Shown: piece after piece, positions 1-10,721 of the stretch
Position numbering within the stretch: the first letter of the stretch is position 1
Layout of the letters: each line of letters starts with the position of its first letter
Source: Erythrobacter sp.
GTDB taxonomy: Bacteria > Pseudomonadota > Alphaproteobacteria > Sphingomonadales > Sphingomonadaceae
Reading direction: 5' to 3'
Length of the DNA stretch: 46,065 nucleotides
NCBI GenBank assembly: GCA_013001165.1
Contig: JABDNC010000261.1
Span: 1-46,065 of the forward strand
The notes under the pieces: model-generated
The model's database searches: none
What the model was told of the DNA's origin: nothing
What the model saw: the letters and a program-made list of their open reading frames with translations, nothing else
Program-made: the position numbers and the translations under genes

Positions 1-1229
1 CAGTAGTCGCGCTGGTCGCCATGATCGGAAACCACGCAGCCGACGCCGGTTACGTGGTGCTCATCCCGCTTGCAGGCATCCTCTTCGCTGCAGCCGGACG
101 CCATCCGCTCGCCGGCATCGCGGCCGCTTTCGCCGGTGTTTCCGGGGGTTTCTCGGCCAATATCTCGCCCGGCCAGCTCGACGCCCTGCTCTTCGGTATC
201 ACCGAGGAAGCCGTGGGTGCCAGCGCGCTCGACCCCAGCTGGACCGCGAACATCGCCGGCAACTGGTATTTCATCGCCGCAATGACGTTCCTCTACCTGC
301 CGATCATCTGGTATGTGACCGACAAGATCATCGAGCCGCGCCTCGGCGCATGGACCGGCGGTGCGACAGCCGGTGTAGAAGCCGGTGACACGCCTGCCGA
401 TCCTGCCGCGAACGACGAAGCGCTGGCCTCCAAGGGCCTGCGCCACGCAGGTCTTGCCGCACTGTTCGTGATCGGCTTGTGGCTAGTGATGGTTTTCGCC
501 CCCGGCACTCCGCTGATCGACGAGGCTGCATGCGACGCAGTGCCTGCTGCCGACTGTTCGATCCACGCGCAGCTGCGCCCGCTCTACCAGTCGCTGGTAG
601 CAGGCTTCTTCCTGCTCTTCCTGTTGACCGGCTGGGCCTATGGCCGCGCCACCGGCACGATCAAGAACCACCGCGACCTCGTGAACATGATGGCCGAGAG
701 CATGAAGGACATGGGTTATTACCTCGTCCTCGCCTTTGCCGCCGCGCATTTCGTGGCGATGTTCGGCTGGTCCAATCTCGGCCTGATCACCGCGGTCCAT
801 GGCGCTGCCGGTATCGAAAGCACCGGCCTGCCACTGCCGCTGGTCCTCGGCCTGATGGTGATTTTCGCAGGTATCCTGAACCTCTTCGTGGGTTCGGCAT
901 CGGCGAAGTGGGCGCTGCTCGCCCCGATCCTCGTGCCGATGCTCATGCTGCTCGGCATCAGTCCCGAAGGTGCGACCGCCGCCTACCGCGTAGGTGACAG
1001 TGCGACCAACATCATCACGCCGCTGATGGTCTACTTCCCGCTGATCCTGGTTTTCGCGCAGCGCTGGGTGAAGGACTTCGGTCTCGGCAGCCTGACCGCG
1101 ATGATGCTGCCCTACTCGGTATGGCTGCTCATCTCGGGCGTCTTGCTGATTGTGGGCTGGTTCTACCTCGGCATCCCGCTGGGTCCCGACGCACCGGTAG
1201 GGTACACCCTGCCGGGCGCCGCCGGATAG
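1..1229 (+). CDS. AbgT family transporter (5' truncated)
   Basis: The reading frame is open to the window edge (first full codon at 3), so the ATG at 21 is probably internal. AbgT-family carriers are about 500 residues and only about 400 are visible. The protein is a polytopic inner-membrane carrier with many hydrophobic segments; the segment GGFSANISPGQLDALL and the C-terminal block with VGDSATNIITPLMVYFPLI are typical of the p-aminobenzoyl-glutamate/AbgT family. Members import p-aminobenzoyl-glutamate or export sulfonamides; the substrate here cannot be told. It converges with rbfA with only a 3-nt gap and no obvious terminator hairpin between them. Confidence 0.88.
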   Translation, partial: VVALVAMIGNHAADAGYVVLIPLAGILFAAAGRHPLAGIAAAFAGVSGGFSANISPGQLDALLFGITEEAVGASALDPSWTANIAGNWYFIAAMTFLYLPIIWYVTDKIIEPRLGAWTGGATAGVEAGDTPADPAANDEALASKGLRHAGLAALFVIGLWLVMVFAPGTPLIDEAACDAVPAADCSIHAQLRPLYQSLVAGFFLLFLLTGWAYGRATGTIKNHRDLVNMMAESMKDMGYYLVLAFAAAHFVAMFGWSNLGLITAVHGAAGIESTGLPLPLVLGLMVIFAGILNLFVGSASAKWALLAPILVPMLMLLGISPEGATAAYRVGDSATNIITPLMVYFPLILVFAQRWVKDFGLGSLTAMMLPYSVWLLISGVLLIVGWFYLGIPLGPDAPVGYTLPGAAG

Positions 1230-1232
1230 GGC

Positions 1233-1631
1233 CTATTCTTCGTCCTCGAGGTCGCGTGCGACCTTGGGGTCGGAGAGCAGCTGCTCGATGCGGCCCGCCT
1301 CGTCGAAGCTTTCGTCGGGCTGGAACGCGAGCTTGGGCGCGAATTTCAGGCCCAACCGCTTGGCGACTTCCTTCTGGAAGAAGGCCGTATTCGTGCGCAA
1401 AGCCTTGAGCACCGCTGCCTCGTCCTGTCCCAGCAGGGGTTTCACATAGGCTTTCGCATTGCGAAGGTCGGGCGTCATGCGGACTTCGGTCACGGCGATA
1501 TTCGACGCACGCAGCACATCGTCATGCGCTTCGCCGCGCGCGAGCAGTTCGGACAAGATGTGCCGGACTCGCTCGCCCACCTTCAGGACGCGAACGGATT
1601 GCTGTTCGGGGGTGGATAGGTTGCGGGCCAT
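1233..1631 (-). CDS. rbfA: 30S ribosome-binding factor A (RbfA)
   Basis: A 132-residue protein of the usual RbfA size, with the KH-like core seen as [15 protein letters not shown], then [17 protein letters not shown] and a C-terminal [20 protein letters not shown] segment. RbfA binds the 16S rRNA 5' helix during late 30S maturation and cold adaptation. It is the last gene of the rimP-nusA-ylxR-infB group, and its start codon overlaps the stop of the DUF1697 gene by 1 nt, indicating translational coupling. In many bacteria truB follows; here the AbgT gene converges instead. Confidence 0.95.
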   Translation of the reverse strand: MARNLSTPEQQSVRVLKVGERVRHILSELLARGEAHDDVLRASNIAVTEVRMTPDLRNAKAYVKPLLGQDEAAVLKALRTNTAFFQKEVAKRLGLKFAPKLAFQPDESFDEAGRIEQLLSDPKVARDLEDEE

Positions 1632-2179
1632 CAGTCTGCCATCTTTCCTAGAATACGTTTGAGCGAGTTCATGTTGCGGGCCGTCCCCTTGCAGCGCAAC
1701 CGCCGTTCAAGAACCTTGTTCGACAGGTCCGATACGCCAACTCCGTGCACATAGTCGAGGAACAGGACGCGATTACCCAGCGCCAGCCTCTCGCTGCCCT
1801 TCGTGCAGTGTTCTTGGATAAGCGCGTCGACTGCCGCAGTATCGGGTTGCTGGCTCAGGAAGATCGAATGCACCATCTTGTCCGAGCCGTGTTCGGGGCC
1901 CGTTCCATGAAAGGGGTTTTCCGTTATCGCGGCCTGCACCTCGTCGCGCGAACGGACCATGGCGCAGGATTTGAAACCGAAACGCTGCTGGACCACGCTT
2001 TCGAGTTCGATCTCGATCAGCGCCGGGTCACGGTCATCGGTGAAGATCACGTTCCCGCTGGCCGCGACGGTCTCGACATCGGAATATCCGGCATCGGCAA
2101 GAGCCGCCTTGAGATCGACCATCTTGATCCGGTTGCCGCCGATATTGATACTGCCCAGAAGCGCAAGATAGCGCGTCAT
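1631..2179 (-). CDS. DUF1697 domain-containing protein
   Basis: A 182-residue protein matching the DUF1697 family along its whole length: N-terminal [20 protein letters not shown], a central ASGNVIF motif and a C-terminal [10 protein letters not shown] segment. The biochemical role of the family is not established. It sits between the thioesterase and rbfA in the infB operon, 4 nt after the thioesterase stop and overlapping rbfA by 1 nt. It is therefore probably co-transcribed, although it has no known link to translation. Confidence 0.88.
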   Translation of the reverse strand: MTRYLALLGSINIGGNRIKMVDLKAALADAGYSDVETVAASGNVIFTDDRDPALIEIELESVVQQRFGFKSCAMVRSRDEVQAAITENPFHGTGPEHGSDKMVHSIFLSQQPDTAAVDALIQEHCTKGSERLALGNRVLFLDYVHGVGVSDLSNKVLERRLRCKGTARNMNSLKRILGKMAD

Positions 2180-2183
2180 TGCG

Positions 2184-2608
2184 TCAGCCTTCGCCCATTA
2201 CCGGCCGCGGGGTCGGTAAGGCCGTGCTCGTCGAGCGGGCCAGCAGGTTGCCGGCCTCGTCGAACAATTCACCCTCGAGGAAGATTACACGGCGACCTCG
2301 GCGAATAACGCGGCCTTTGCCGACGAGCGGACCGGCCATCACAGGGCGCAGCAAGGTCATCGAAATTTCGAGATTGAGCGGCGCTTCCGCATGGTCTGTG
2401 GCCCAGACATGCGCCCAGCCCATAACCTCGTCGAGGAAGCCCGCAACCAAGCCACCCTGTACGCTGCCGCGCGGGGTGATGAAGCTGTCGGGCGCGGTGA
2501 AGCGCAAGGTAATTTCCTCGCGCTCTTCGTCAAAGCTGTCGAAGGCGACGCCCATCAAATCGGCATGGGCGGCGCCTTCGTTATGCTGTCTTGCGTCGTG
2601 CGTCTCGC

Positions 2609-2612
<4 letters not shown>
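2184..2612 (-). CDS. PaaI-family hotdog thioesterase
   Basis: A 142-residue single hotdog-fold protein of the PaaI/YbdB type. The signature is the GSVQGGLVAGFLDEVMGWA helix followed by LNLEISMTLLRPVMAG, and the acid residue in LDEVMG is at the usual catalytic position. It likely hydrolyses an acyl-CoA; the substrate is not predictable. The start is GTG in a GTGA overlap with the infB stop, so translation is coupled to infB. A thioesterase within the infB-rbfA cluster is an insertion relative to the textbook operon. Confidence 0.85.
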
Positions 2613-5140
<2,528 letters not shown>

Positions 5141-5160
5141 TCTAGCTCGTTTCTCTTCGT

Positions 5161-5889
5161 TCAATCGTTCGTATCGTCACCGGCGTGCGCATTGGCCCGC
5201 CCGAATTCCTCAGGGATATCCCGTCCCAGATAATGCATCAGGCGCATCAAGGGCTTGAGAACCCGCGCAGCCGAAGCATCGTGTGTCAGACCAAGGTGGA
5301 CGACATTGTCGCGGCCCAATGCCACAGACAAAGCGTCGCGGTCCAGTGGCAGTGTCCAGCCACGTTCGCCCGACCCCTCCGCATCGCGCCCTACGCGCCA
5401 GGCCTGGTCGAGCTTCTTGCGCCCGTCCTCGCTGGCGTCGCTCGCGTGGAGAAGCAGCGCTACACCACCGGCCCGTGCCGTTTCGGCAATGCGCTGCGTT
5501 CCCAAGATAAGGGCTCCGACGCGCATTTCGAGACCCAGCCGGTCAAGAAAGACGCGGGTCAGCGCGGCCTCGATCTTTTCGGGCAGATTTTCGGGAATCT
5601 CCAGATCGCCCGTCTTGAAGGCGCGCGAGAGGCCGGCCTTAAGCTTGCCGTTCGCCAATGCTTCTTCGATGGCCGTGCGCGAGGAACACACCCATGCGCC
5701 CCGCCCCGGGGCCTTTTCCTGCGCATCTGGCAGGACAAGTCCGGAGGGAGACGCGGCGAGACGGACCAGCGCATCGCGCGAGTCCGTCTTTCCGGTAAGG
5801 ATGCAGCGCCGTTCGGGCTCGGAAGCTTTCCGTGCCTTGGGCGCGTCAGCGATGTCGGACGTCAGGCGCTCATTGGGTGGAGTCCGCAT
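5161..5889 (-). CDS. YlxR/DUF448 RNA-binding protein with C-terminal L7Ae-like domain
   Basis: The start chosen is the ATG at 5889 (242 residues), which overlaps the end of nusA by 20 nt. The longer open frame to 5961 lies wholly inside nusA and has a low-complexity basic shadow sequence. The N-terminal half carries the YlxR signature ERRCILTGKTDSRDALVRL and GRGAWVC. The C-terminal half (from about residue 90) resembles the L7Ae/ribosomal eL8-like RNA-binding fold: ALTRVFLDRLGLEMRVGALILG then ARAGGVALLLHASDAS. This two-domain form is typical of alphaproteobacteria and lies between nusA and infB as expected. Confidence 0.9.
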   Translation of the reverse strand: MRTPPNERLTSDIADAPKARKASEPERRCILTGKTDSRDALVRLAASPSGLVLPDAQEKAPGRGAWVCSSRTAIEEALANGKLKAGLSRAFKTGDLEIPENLPEKIEAALTRVFLDRLGLEMRVGALILGTQRIAETARAGGVALLLHASDASEDGRKKLDQAWRVGRDAEGSGERGWTLPLDRDALSVALGRDNVVHLGLTHDASAARVLKPLMRLMHYLGRDIPEEFGRANAHAGDDTND

Positions 5890-7534
5890 CGGCGGCCTCC
5901 TGCGTTTCGGTCGCCTCGGCGGCTGCCGGAGCTTCCTCTTCGTCTTCGAACCAATGTGCACGGGCAGCCATGATGATTTCGTTGCCCTGCTCTTCGGTCA
6001 GGCCGTATTCGCCCAGCACACCGCCCTTGTCCTGCTCGCGCATCGGACGATCGCGGCGCATCGGCGGGCCGTCCGCGTTGTTGCGGCGACGCGGAGCTTC
6101 GCGCTTCTTGGCGATGAGTTCGTCGGTTGCGAGGTCGGCCACGTCGTCGAGCGTCTTGAGACCTGCCATGCCCAGCGTAACGAGCATCGCTTCGCTCAGG
6201 TGCGGCAATTCGGCGAGATCGTCTTCGACGCCCAGTTCGCGGCGTGCCTCGCGATGCGCGGCTTCCTGGCGGTCAAGCGCTTCCTTGGCGCGGTTCTGGA
6301 GTTCTTCACCCAGTTCCTCGTCGAAGCCTTCGATGCTGGCGAGCTCTTCCAGCTCGACATAGGCGACTTCTTCCAGGTCGGCGAAGCCTTCGGCCACGAG
6401 CAGCTGCGAGAGTGTTTCGTCGACGTCCAGTTCCTCTTCGAACATCTTCGAGCGCTCGGCGAATTCCTTCTGGCGCTTCTCCGAGGCTTCTTCCTCGGTC
6501 ATGATGTCGATCTGGTTGCCGGTCAGCTGGCTGGCGAGACGCACGTTTTGGCCGCGGCGGCCGATGGCGAGCGACAGCTGGTCGTCGGGAACGACGACTT
6601 CGATGCGGCCGTCTTCTTCATCAAGGACGACGCGGCTGACGGTGGCCGGCTGGAGCGCGTTCACGATGAAGGTCGCGCCGTCATCCGACCAGGGGATGAT
6701 GTCGATCTTTTCGCCCTGCAGTTCCTGCACGACGGCCTGGACGCGGCTACCCTTCATGCCGACGCAGGCGCCGACGGGGTCGATGCTGCTGTCATGGCTG
6801 ATGACGCCGATCTTGGCGCGGCTGCCCGGGTCGCGAGCGGCTGCCTTGATCTCGATGATGCCGTCGTAGATTTCGGGCACTTCCTGCGCGAACAGCTTGC
6901 GCATGAAATCGGGGTGCGCGCGGCTGAGGAATATCTGCGGGCCGCGGTTGTTGCGTTCCACCTTGGTGATGAGCGCGCGGACACGCTCGCCGACACGGGC
7001 GGCTTCGCGCGGGATCTGCTGGTCGCGGCGGATGACGCCTTCGGCACGGCCGAGGTTGACGATCACGTGGCCGAACTCGACCGACTTGATCACACCGGTG
7101 ATGACTTCGCCGGCACGGTCCTTGAATTCTTCGAACTGGCGCTCGCGCTCTGCGTCGCGGACCTTCTGGAAGATGACCTGCTTGGCCGACTGAGCGTCGA
7201 TACGGCCGAGATCGACCGGGGGCAGCGGATCGACGATGAAGTCACCGATCTTGGCATCGGCTTCCAGCTTCTGGGCCTGCTTGAGATCGACCTGCTTGAA
7301 GTAGTCTTCGACTTCCTCAACGACCTCGACGACACGCCACAGGCGAAGGTCGCCCGTCTGCGGATCGAGCTTGGCGCGGATGTCGTTCTCCGCACCATAG
7401 CGGTTGCGGGCGGACTTCTGGATCGCCTCTTCCATCGCTTCGATCACGATGGATTTGTCGATCATCTTTTCCGATGCGACCGCATTAGCAATCGCGAGGA
7501 GTTCAGCCTTGTTGGCGGAAATGGCACTGGCCAT
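5870..7534 (-). CDS. nusA: Transcription termination/antitermination factor NusA
   Basis: A 554-residue NusA. It has an N-terminal RNA polymerase-binding domain (MASAISANKAELLAIANAVA onward), an S1 domain (about residues 135-200) and two KH domains with the hallmark VGACVGMKGSRVQAVVQEL and LAIGRRGQNVRLASQL segments. Two acidic helix-hairpin-helix repeats (about residues 360-500) and an Ala/Glu-rich tail follow. It modulates pausing, intrinsic termination and antitermination of RNA polymerase. Its ATG overlaps the rimP stop by one base (TGATG), and the ylxR start lies inside its last codons. Confidence 0.98.
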   Translation of the reverse strand: MASAISANKAELLAIANAVASEKMIDKSIVIEAMEEAIQKSARNRYGAENDIRAKLDPQTGDLRLWRVVEVVEEVEDYFKQVDLKQAQKLEADAKIGDFIVDPLPPVDLGRIDAQSAKQVIFQKVRDAERERQFEEFKDRAGEVITGVIKSVEFGHVIVNLGRAEGVIRRDQQIPREAARVGERVRALITKVERNNRGPQIFLSRAHPDFMRKLFAQEVPEIYDGIIEIKAAARDPGSRAKIGVISHDSSIDPVGACVGMKGSRVQAVVQELQGEKIDIIPWSDDGATFIVNALQPATVSRVVLDEEDGRIEVVVPDDQLSLAIGRRGQNVRLASQLTGNQIDIMTEEEASEKRQKEFAERSKMFEEELDVDETLSQLLVAEGFADLEEVAYVELEELASIEGFDEELGEELQNRAKEALDRQEAAHREARRELGVEDDLAELPHLSEAMLVTLGMAGLKTLDDVADLATDELIAKKREAPRRRNNADGPPMRRDRPMREQDKGGVLGEYGLTEEQGNEIIMAARAHWFEDEEEAPAAAEATETQEAADADSTQ

Positions 7535-8091
7535 CAGTCGTCTGCCTTTTCTTCTTCGATGTCGTCGGCACCACTCGTGTCGAGCGGCTGGGTGGCGGCA
7601 ATAAGCGCGTCGGTCAAGACGAGCTTTGCCGAGTGAATCTGGTCGCGGGGGAGTTTCGCTTCGCCCGCCTTGGCGTCTTCGATCACCACGAGGTCGCCCT
7701 CGAGGCCCTTGAGTTCGCCCTTGTAGTTGCGCTGGCCGTCATAGCCCTTGGCCATGGAAACCTTCGCTTCATGCCCGGCCCAGTTTTCGAAATCCTTGGC
7801 GCGGGTGAGCGGGCGGTCGATGCCGGGCGAGCTGACTTCGAGGTGATAGGCACCCTCGATAAGCACTTCGCCCTGCTCTTCAAGCTCGTCGATCCGCTCG
7901 GAAACGCGGCGCGACAGCGCAGCGCACTGCTCGATGATGAGCTGGCCCGTCTTCGGGTCTTCGGCCATGATCTGGAGCGCTTCGCCACCATCACCGGCCT
8001 CGGAAGGGACCATCTTCACGCGCACGAGCTCGAAACCCAGCGCGTTCGCTTCGGGTTCGATTACTTCGTTCAAGCGTGCAAGATCGGCCAT
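7534..8091 (-). CDS. rimP: Ribosome maturation factor RimP
   Basis: A 185-residue RimP with the N-terminal alpha/beta domain (LGFELVRVKM and CAALSRRVSERIDE), the motif EVSSPGIDRPLT and the C-terminal SH3-like domain (LVVIEDAKAGEAKLP). It assists assembly of the 30S subunit. A GGAG ribosome-binding site precedes the ATG at about 5 nt spacing. It is the first gene of the minus-strand operon; the promoter should lie in 8092-8346, but I could not assign -35/-10 boxes. Confidence 0.95.
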   Translation of the reverse strand: MADLARLNEVIEPEANALGFELVRVKMVPSEAGDGGEALQIMAEDPKTGQLIIEQCAALSRRVSERIDELEEQGEVLIEGAYHLEVSSPGIDRPLTRAKDFENWAGHEAKVSMAKGYDGQRNYKGELKGLEGDLVVIEDAKAGEAKLPRDQIHSAKLVLTDALIAATQPLDTSGADDIEEEKADD

Positions 8092-8346
8092 TCATACTCC
8101 AATTGCGGACGTGTGTTACGACAACGAGACTTTGCGCCGGCCCCTTGCGGCGCCAGCCCCTTCAGTGTCGCGACAATGTCGGGATGGGTGGCGAGATAGG
8201 CGCGAGTCCCGAGAAAAGCAATAGGTTCTGCATTTTGTCCCGGTTCGTGGTATAACCAATAAGCGACCATCATGGCCGCGCCGTGCTCGCCCGGCCGTCC
8301 CGTTTTGCCTGATTGGCCGGGAGAGCCCCTAAGAAGGGGATGCGAG

Positions 8347-8823
8347 ATGAAGTATGCTTGTACAACCATCGCCGCCTTTTTGATGCTGTCAGCCTGCGGC
8401 GGTGCGACCGAGAACGAGGCGCCCGAGGGGCCGCGCGACCGCGACGCGGCCTGGACTCCGGAAGAAGGGCTGCCCGACTTCGCCGAGAGGCAGGACCCCA
8501 ATCCCGGCGTCGGAACCTGGATGAACCGGCTGGATCCGCAGGAAAGCGGAGCTTGCAACTTTACCGAGAAGCCACCGCAGGACCGTCCGCAGGAATACGT
8601 GCTAACCGCCTGGAGCGGAAACCTCGACCTCTATACCCCGCGCGACACGCTGGAGCACCGGCGTGGCGAAGGCTTTATCGAATCCGCCTTCATGCATTCG
8701 CGCCCGATCGTCGCGGTACGCCAGGGGATGGACGACCTGTGGATCGAGCCCGTGGGCGAGAATGTCGTCCTCTATATCGGCGCGGACGAGCTCACCTGCC
8801 GCCGCGATGCCGGACAGGGTTAG
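8347..8823 (+). CDS. Small lipoprotein of unknown function
   Basis: A 158-residue protein starting at the ATG at 8347; an in-frame upstream ATG at 8272 would place 25 Pro/Gly/Arg residues before the signal peptide. The N-terminus MKYACTTIAAFLMLSACGG is a lipoprotein signal with lipobox LSAC, so the mature protein should be acylated on Cys18. The rest is soluble, acidic and Trp-containing, with no motif I recognise beyond two further Cys (in GACNFTEKP and LTCRRD) that could form a disulfide. It stands alone, divergent from rimP and convergent with the next gene. Confidence 0.7.
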   Translation: MKYACTTIAAFLMLSACGGATENEAPEGPRDRDAAWTPEEGLPDFAERQDPNPGVGTWMNRLDPQESGACNFTEKPPQDRPQEYVLTAWSGNLDLYTPRDTLEHRRGEGFIESAFMHSRPIVAVRQGMDDLWIEPVGENVVLYIGADELTCRRDAGQG

Positions 8824-8829
8824 CCGCGC

Positions 8830-9123
8830 TTACTGGCAGAAGCGCGCGATCTGCGCGTCATAGTGCTCCATGCGAGCAGGACGGTTCTGCTCGATCGAGC
8901 GGCTCCATTCCTCCTCAGCCAGTCGTTGGAATTCCTCGCACTGGACCGCGTAGGCCTCTGCCTTGCTCTCATCCATGACCTGGTTGATGCTCTTCCCGTC
9001 GAGCGCTGCCATTTCCTGGTTCATCGCGTTTTCGGCGTTGCGCGGAGCCGAAACCGAATAGGCGACCCAACCCGCAATCACGACGGTACCAATCAATCCA
9101 AGAGCACCCTTTACAAAATCCAT
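8830..9123 (-). CDS. Small membrane-anchored protein, unknown function
   Basis: A 97-residue protein with one N-terminal hydrophobic segment (about residues 7-26, ALGLIGTVVIAGWVAYSV) followed by a charged, helical, Glu/Gln/Arg-rich region with two Cys (CEEF and the C-terminal FCQ). I do not recognise a family. It lies downstream of pspF on the same strand with a 56-nt gap, so co-transcription with pspF is possible. The helical, membrane-anchored layout resembles the small proteins of the nearby Psp array, but it lacks their LERI-TD signature. Confidence 0.6.
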   Translation of the reverse strand: MDFVKGALGLIGTVVIAGWVAYSVSAPRNAENAMNQEMAALDGKSINQVMDESKAEAYAVQCEEFQRLAEEEWSRSIEQNRPARMEHYDAQIARFCQ

Positions 9124-9179
9124 TGCTTGTCCCCTTCCGACAATTGCCGAGGATATAGCGCGGTGCAGTAAATGTTTTC

Positions 9180-10208
9180 CTACTCGCCCTCTTCCATGAG
9201 GCCGTGTTTCTTGATCGCATGGCGTAGCTGGTCGTAGCTCAGGCCTAGCGCCTTGGCTGTCTGTCGCTGGTTCCAGCGGTGCTTGCCAAGCGCATGCTCG
9301 ATTATGGCGCGTTCATGCTCGTCCACCGCGGCCTTGAGATCGTCGACATGGTCGAGGTCTATCGACGGTGCGCCGGGCTGCGGGCTAGCTGCTTCGGCAG
9401 AAGCCTGCTTGGGAGGCGCGGGAGAGACAGGCTTCCAAGGGCTGTCGAAAGGATCGAACTGGACGTGGGCGATCGGGGTCTCCCAGTCATCCCAGCGGTA
9501 CACCGCACGTTCGACTACGTTGCGCAATTCACGCACATTGCCCGGCCAGGGATGGTTCTCGAGCTCTTCGGAGACATGATCGGCGAAACCGGGCCAGGCT
9601 TCCCAGCCGAGTTCCGCACCCATCCGGCGTCCGAAATAATCGGCCAGCACCTCGATATCGCCCTCGCGCACACGAAGGGGCGGCAGGGTGATGACCTCGA
9701 AACTCAAGCGGTCGAGCAGATCAGCCCTGAACTCGCCCCGAGCCGCCTTGGCTGGCAAGTCCTCATTGGTGGCAGCGACAATCCGCACGTCGACCCTCAT
9801 CGGGCGTGACGAACCAATGCGCGTCACCTCGCCATATTCCACGGCACGCAACAGGCGCTCTTGGGCGCCCATCGACAAAGTACCCAGTTCGTCGAGGAAT
9901 AACGTGCCCTTGTCGGCTTCCTCGAACCTTCCGGCGCGTTGTTTGGTAGCTCCCGTAAACGCACCTGCTTCGTGGCCGAACAGTTCGGCCTCAATGAGCG
10001 TTTCGGGAAGCGCTGCACAGTTCATCGTAACGAGCGGCTCGTCCCAGCGGGTGGACAGACGGTGGAGTCGCTCGGCAATCAGTTCCTTGCCGGTACCGCG
10101 CTCGCCGATGACCAGAACGGGCCTGCGCATGGGGGCCGCGCGACTGGTCCGCTCGACCGCGTCGAGAAAGGCCCCAGACTGGCCGATATACTGATTTTCC
10201 CGCTCCAT
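9180..10208 (-). CDS. pspF: Phage shock operon transcriptional activator PspF
   Basis: A 342-residue sigma-54 activator from the ATG at 10208 (an in-frame extension to 10274 runs into the promoter region). The AAA+ domain has Walker A GERGTGKE (35-42), the sigma-54 contacting loop GAFTGA (82-87) and Walker B LFLDE (103-107). A Fis-type helix-turn-helix ends the protein (QRQTAKALGLSYDQLRHAIK). There is no N-terminal receiver or GAF domain, as in E. coli PspF, which is held inactive by PspA. The Trp in STRWDEP (residue 55) matches the E. coli Trp56 loop known to contact PspA. The gene is divergent from the psp operon it should activate. Confidence 0.95.
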   Translation of the reverse strand: MERENQYIGQSGAFLDAVERTSRAAPMRRPVLVIGERGTGKELIAERLHRLSTRWDEPLVTMNCAALPETLIEAELFGHEAGAFTGATKQRAGRFEEADKGTLFLDELGTLSMGAQERLLRAVEYGEVTRIGSSRPMRVDVRIVAATNEDLPAKAARGEFRADLLDRLSFEVITLPPLRVREGDIEVLADYFGRRMGAELGWEAWPGFADHVSEELENHPWPGNVRELRNVVERAVYRWDDWETPIAHVQFDPFDSPWKPVSPAPPKQASAEAASPQPGAPSIDLDHVDDLKAAVDEHERAIIEHALGKHRWNQRQTAKALGLSYDQLRHAIKKHGLMEEGE

Positions 10209-10308
10209 AACCAATATATAGGGATTTTCACCAAGGCTTGGCAATCCCCGCCATGTCGATTTCCACCCACCCACTCAAAGGCTACCGATTTCTCCCGTTT
10301 TACGAGTT

Positions 10309-10324
10309 TGGCACACCCCTTGCT
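10309..10324 (+). promoter_or_regulatory. Sigma-54 (-24/-12) promoter of the psp operon
   Basis: The sequence TGGCACACCCCTTGCT matches the RpoN consensus TGGCACG-N4-TTGCW except for the seventh base. The invariant GG lies at 10310-10311 and GC at 10322-10323, with the required 10-bp separation. It lies about 42 bp upstream of the 50-aa gene and opposite pspF. Enhancer sites for PspF are expected between about 10209 and 10300 but I could not define them. Confidence 0.9.
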
Positions 10325-10365
10325 GAACATGGGACAACAACTGTTTACGTCCAAGGGAGGACACC

Positions 10366-10518
10366 ATGTACGACCGCAAGTTCTTCAGCACCCAGCTCGG
10401 CAAGGCCGCCATCGCCAGCATCGCCATGATGACGGCATTCGTAGCCCTGAGCTCGCAGATCACGGTCACCACCCCGATGCCGCTGGTGGCATCGATCCAG
10501 CATGTGGAAATCGCGTGA
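10366..10518 (+). CDS. 50-aa membrane-anchored protein, first gene of the psp operon
   Basis: A short gene directly after the sigma-54 promoter, preceded by a strong ribosome-binding site (AAGGGAGG, about 7 nt before the ATG). The product starts MYDRKFFSTQLGKAAIASIA and has one hydrophobic stretch (about residues 13-30), a Thr/Pro-rich linker and no cysteine. I do not recognise a family. Its position before pspA, its strong ribosome-binding site and its own stop codon argue that it is expressed and is a Psp component or regulator peptide. Without that context the ORF would be too short to call. Confidence 0.65.
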   Translation: MYDRKFFSTQLGKAAIASIAMMTAFVALSSQITVTTPMPLVASIQHVEIA

Positions 10519-10721
10519 GCAATTTCGATCCCCTCGGGCCGGAGCGTTCTACCCCCGGTAGTCCCCCGCGCAACCCAGCGCAGAAGAACGCTTCGGCCCG
10601 CCCCAATACAGTCCGCTTGTCGCGGCTCGACAGTGAGGTAGAACGGCTTCGCCACTCGCCCACTCCGACGCAGGACACCGGCAAGCGCACTGCACAGTTT
10701 TTTTCCAGTGGAGCACCTTTG

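Noticed and set aside
8137-8156. GC-rich hairpin GCGCCG/CGGCGC upstream of rimP as a terminator or riboswitch
   Set aside because: The stem is 6 bp without a U-tract on either strand and no known leader motif; it is not distinguishable from chance in this GC-rich sequence.
8070-8273. A 67-codon frame upstream of rimP on the minus strand with protein-like composition
   Set aside because: It overlaps the rimP start, has no clear ribosome-binding site and no recognised motif, and lies where the operon promoter should be. A conserved leader gene cannot be fully excluded.
9939-10721. N-terminal extension of PspA in the same frame back to 9939
   Set aside because: It would cross the sigma-54 promoter and part of pspF; the canonical PspA N-terminus begins at 10722.
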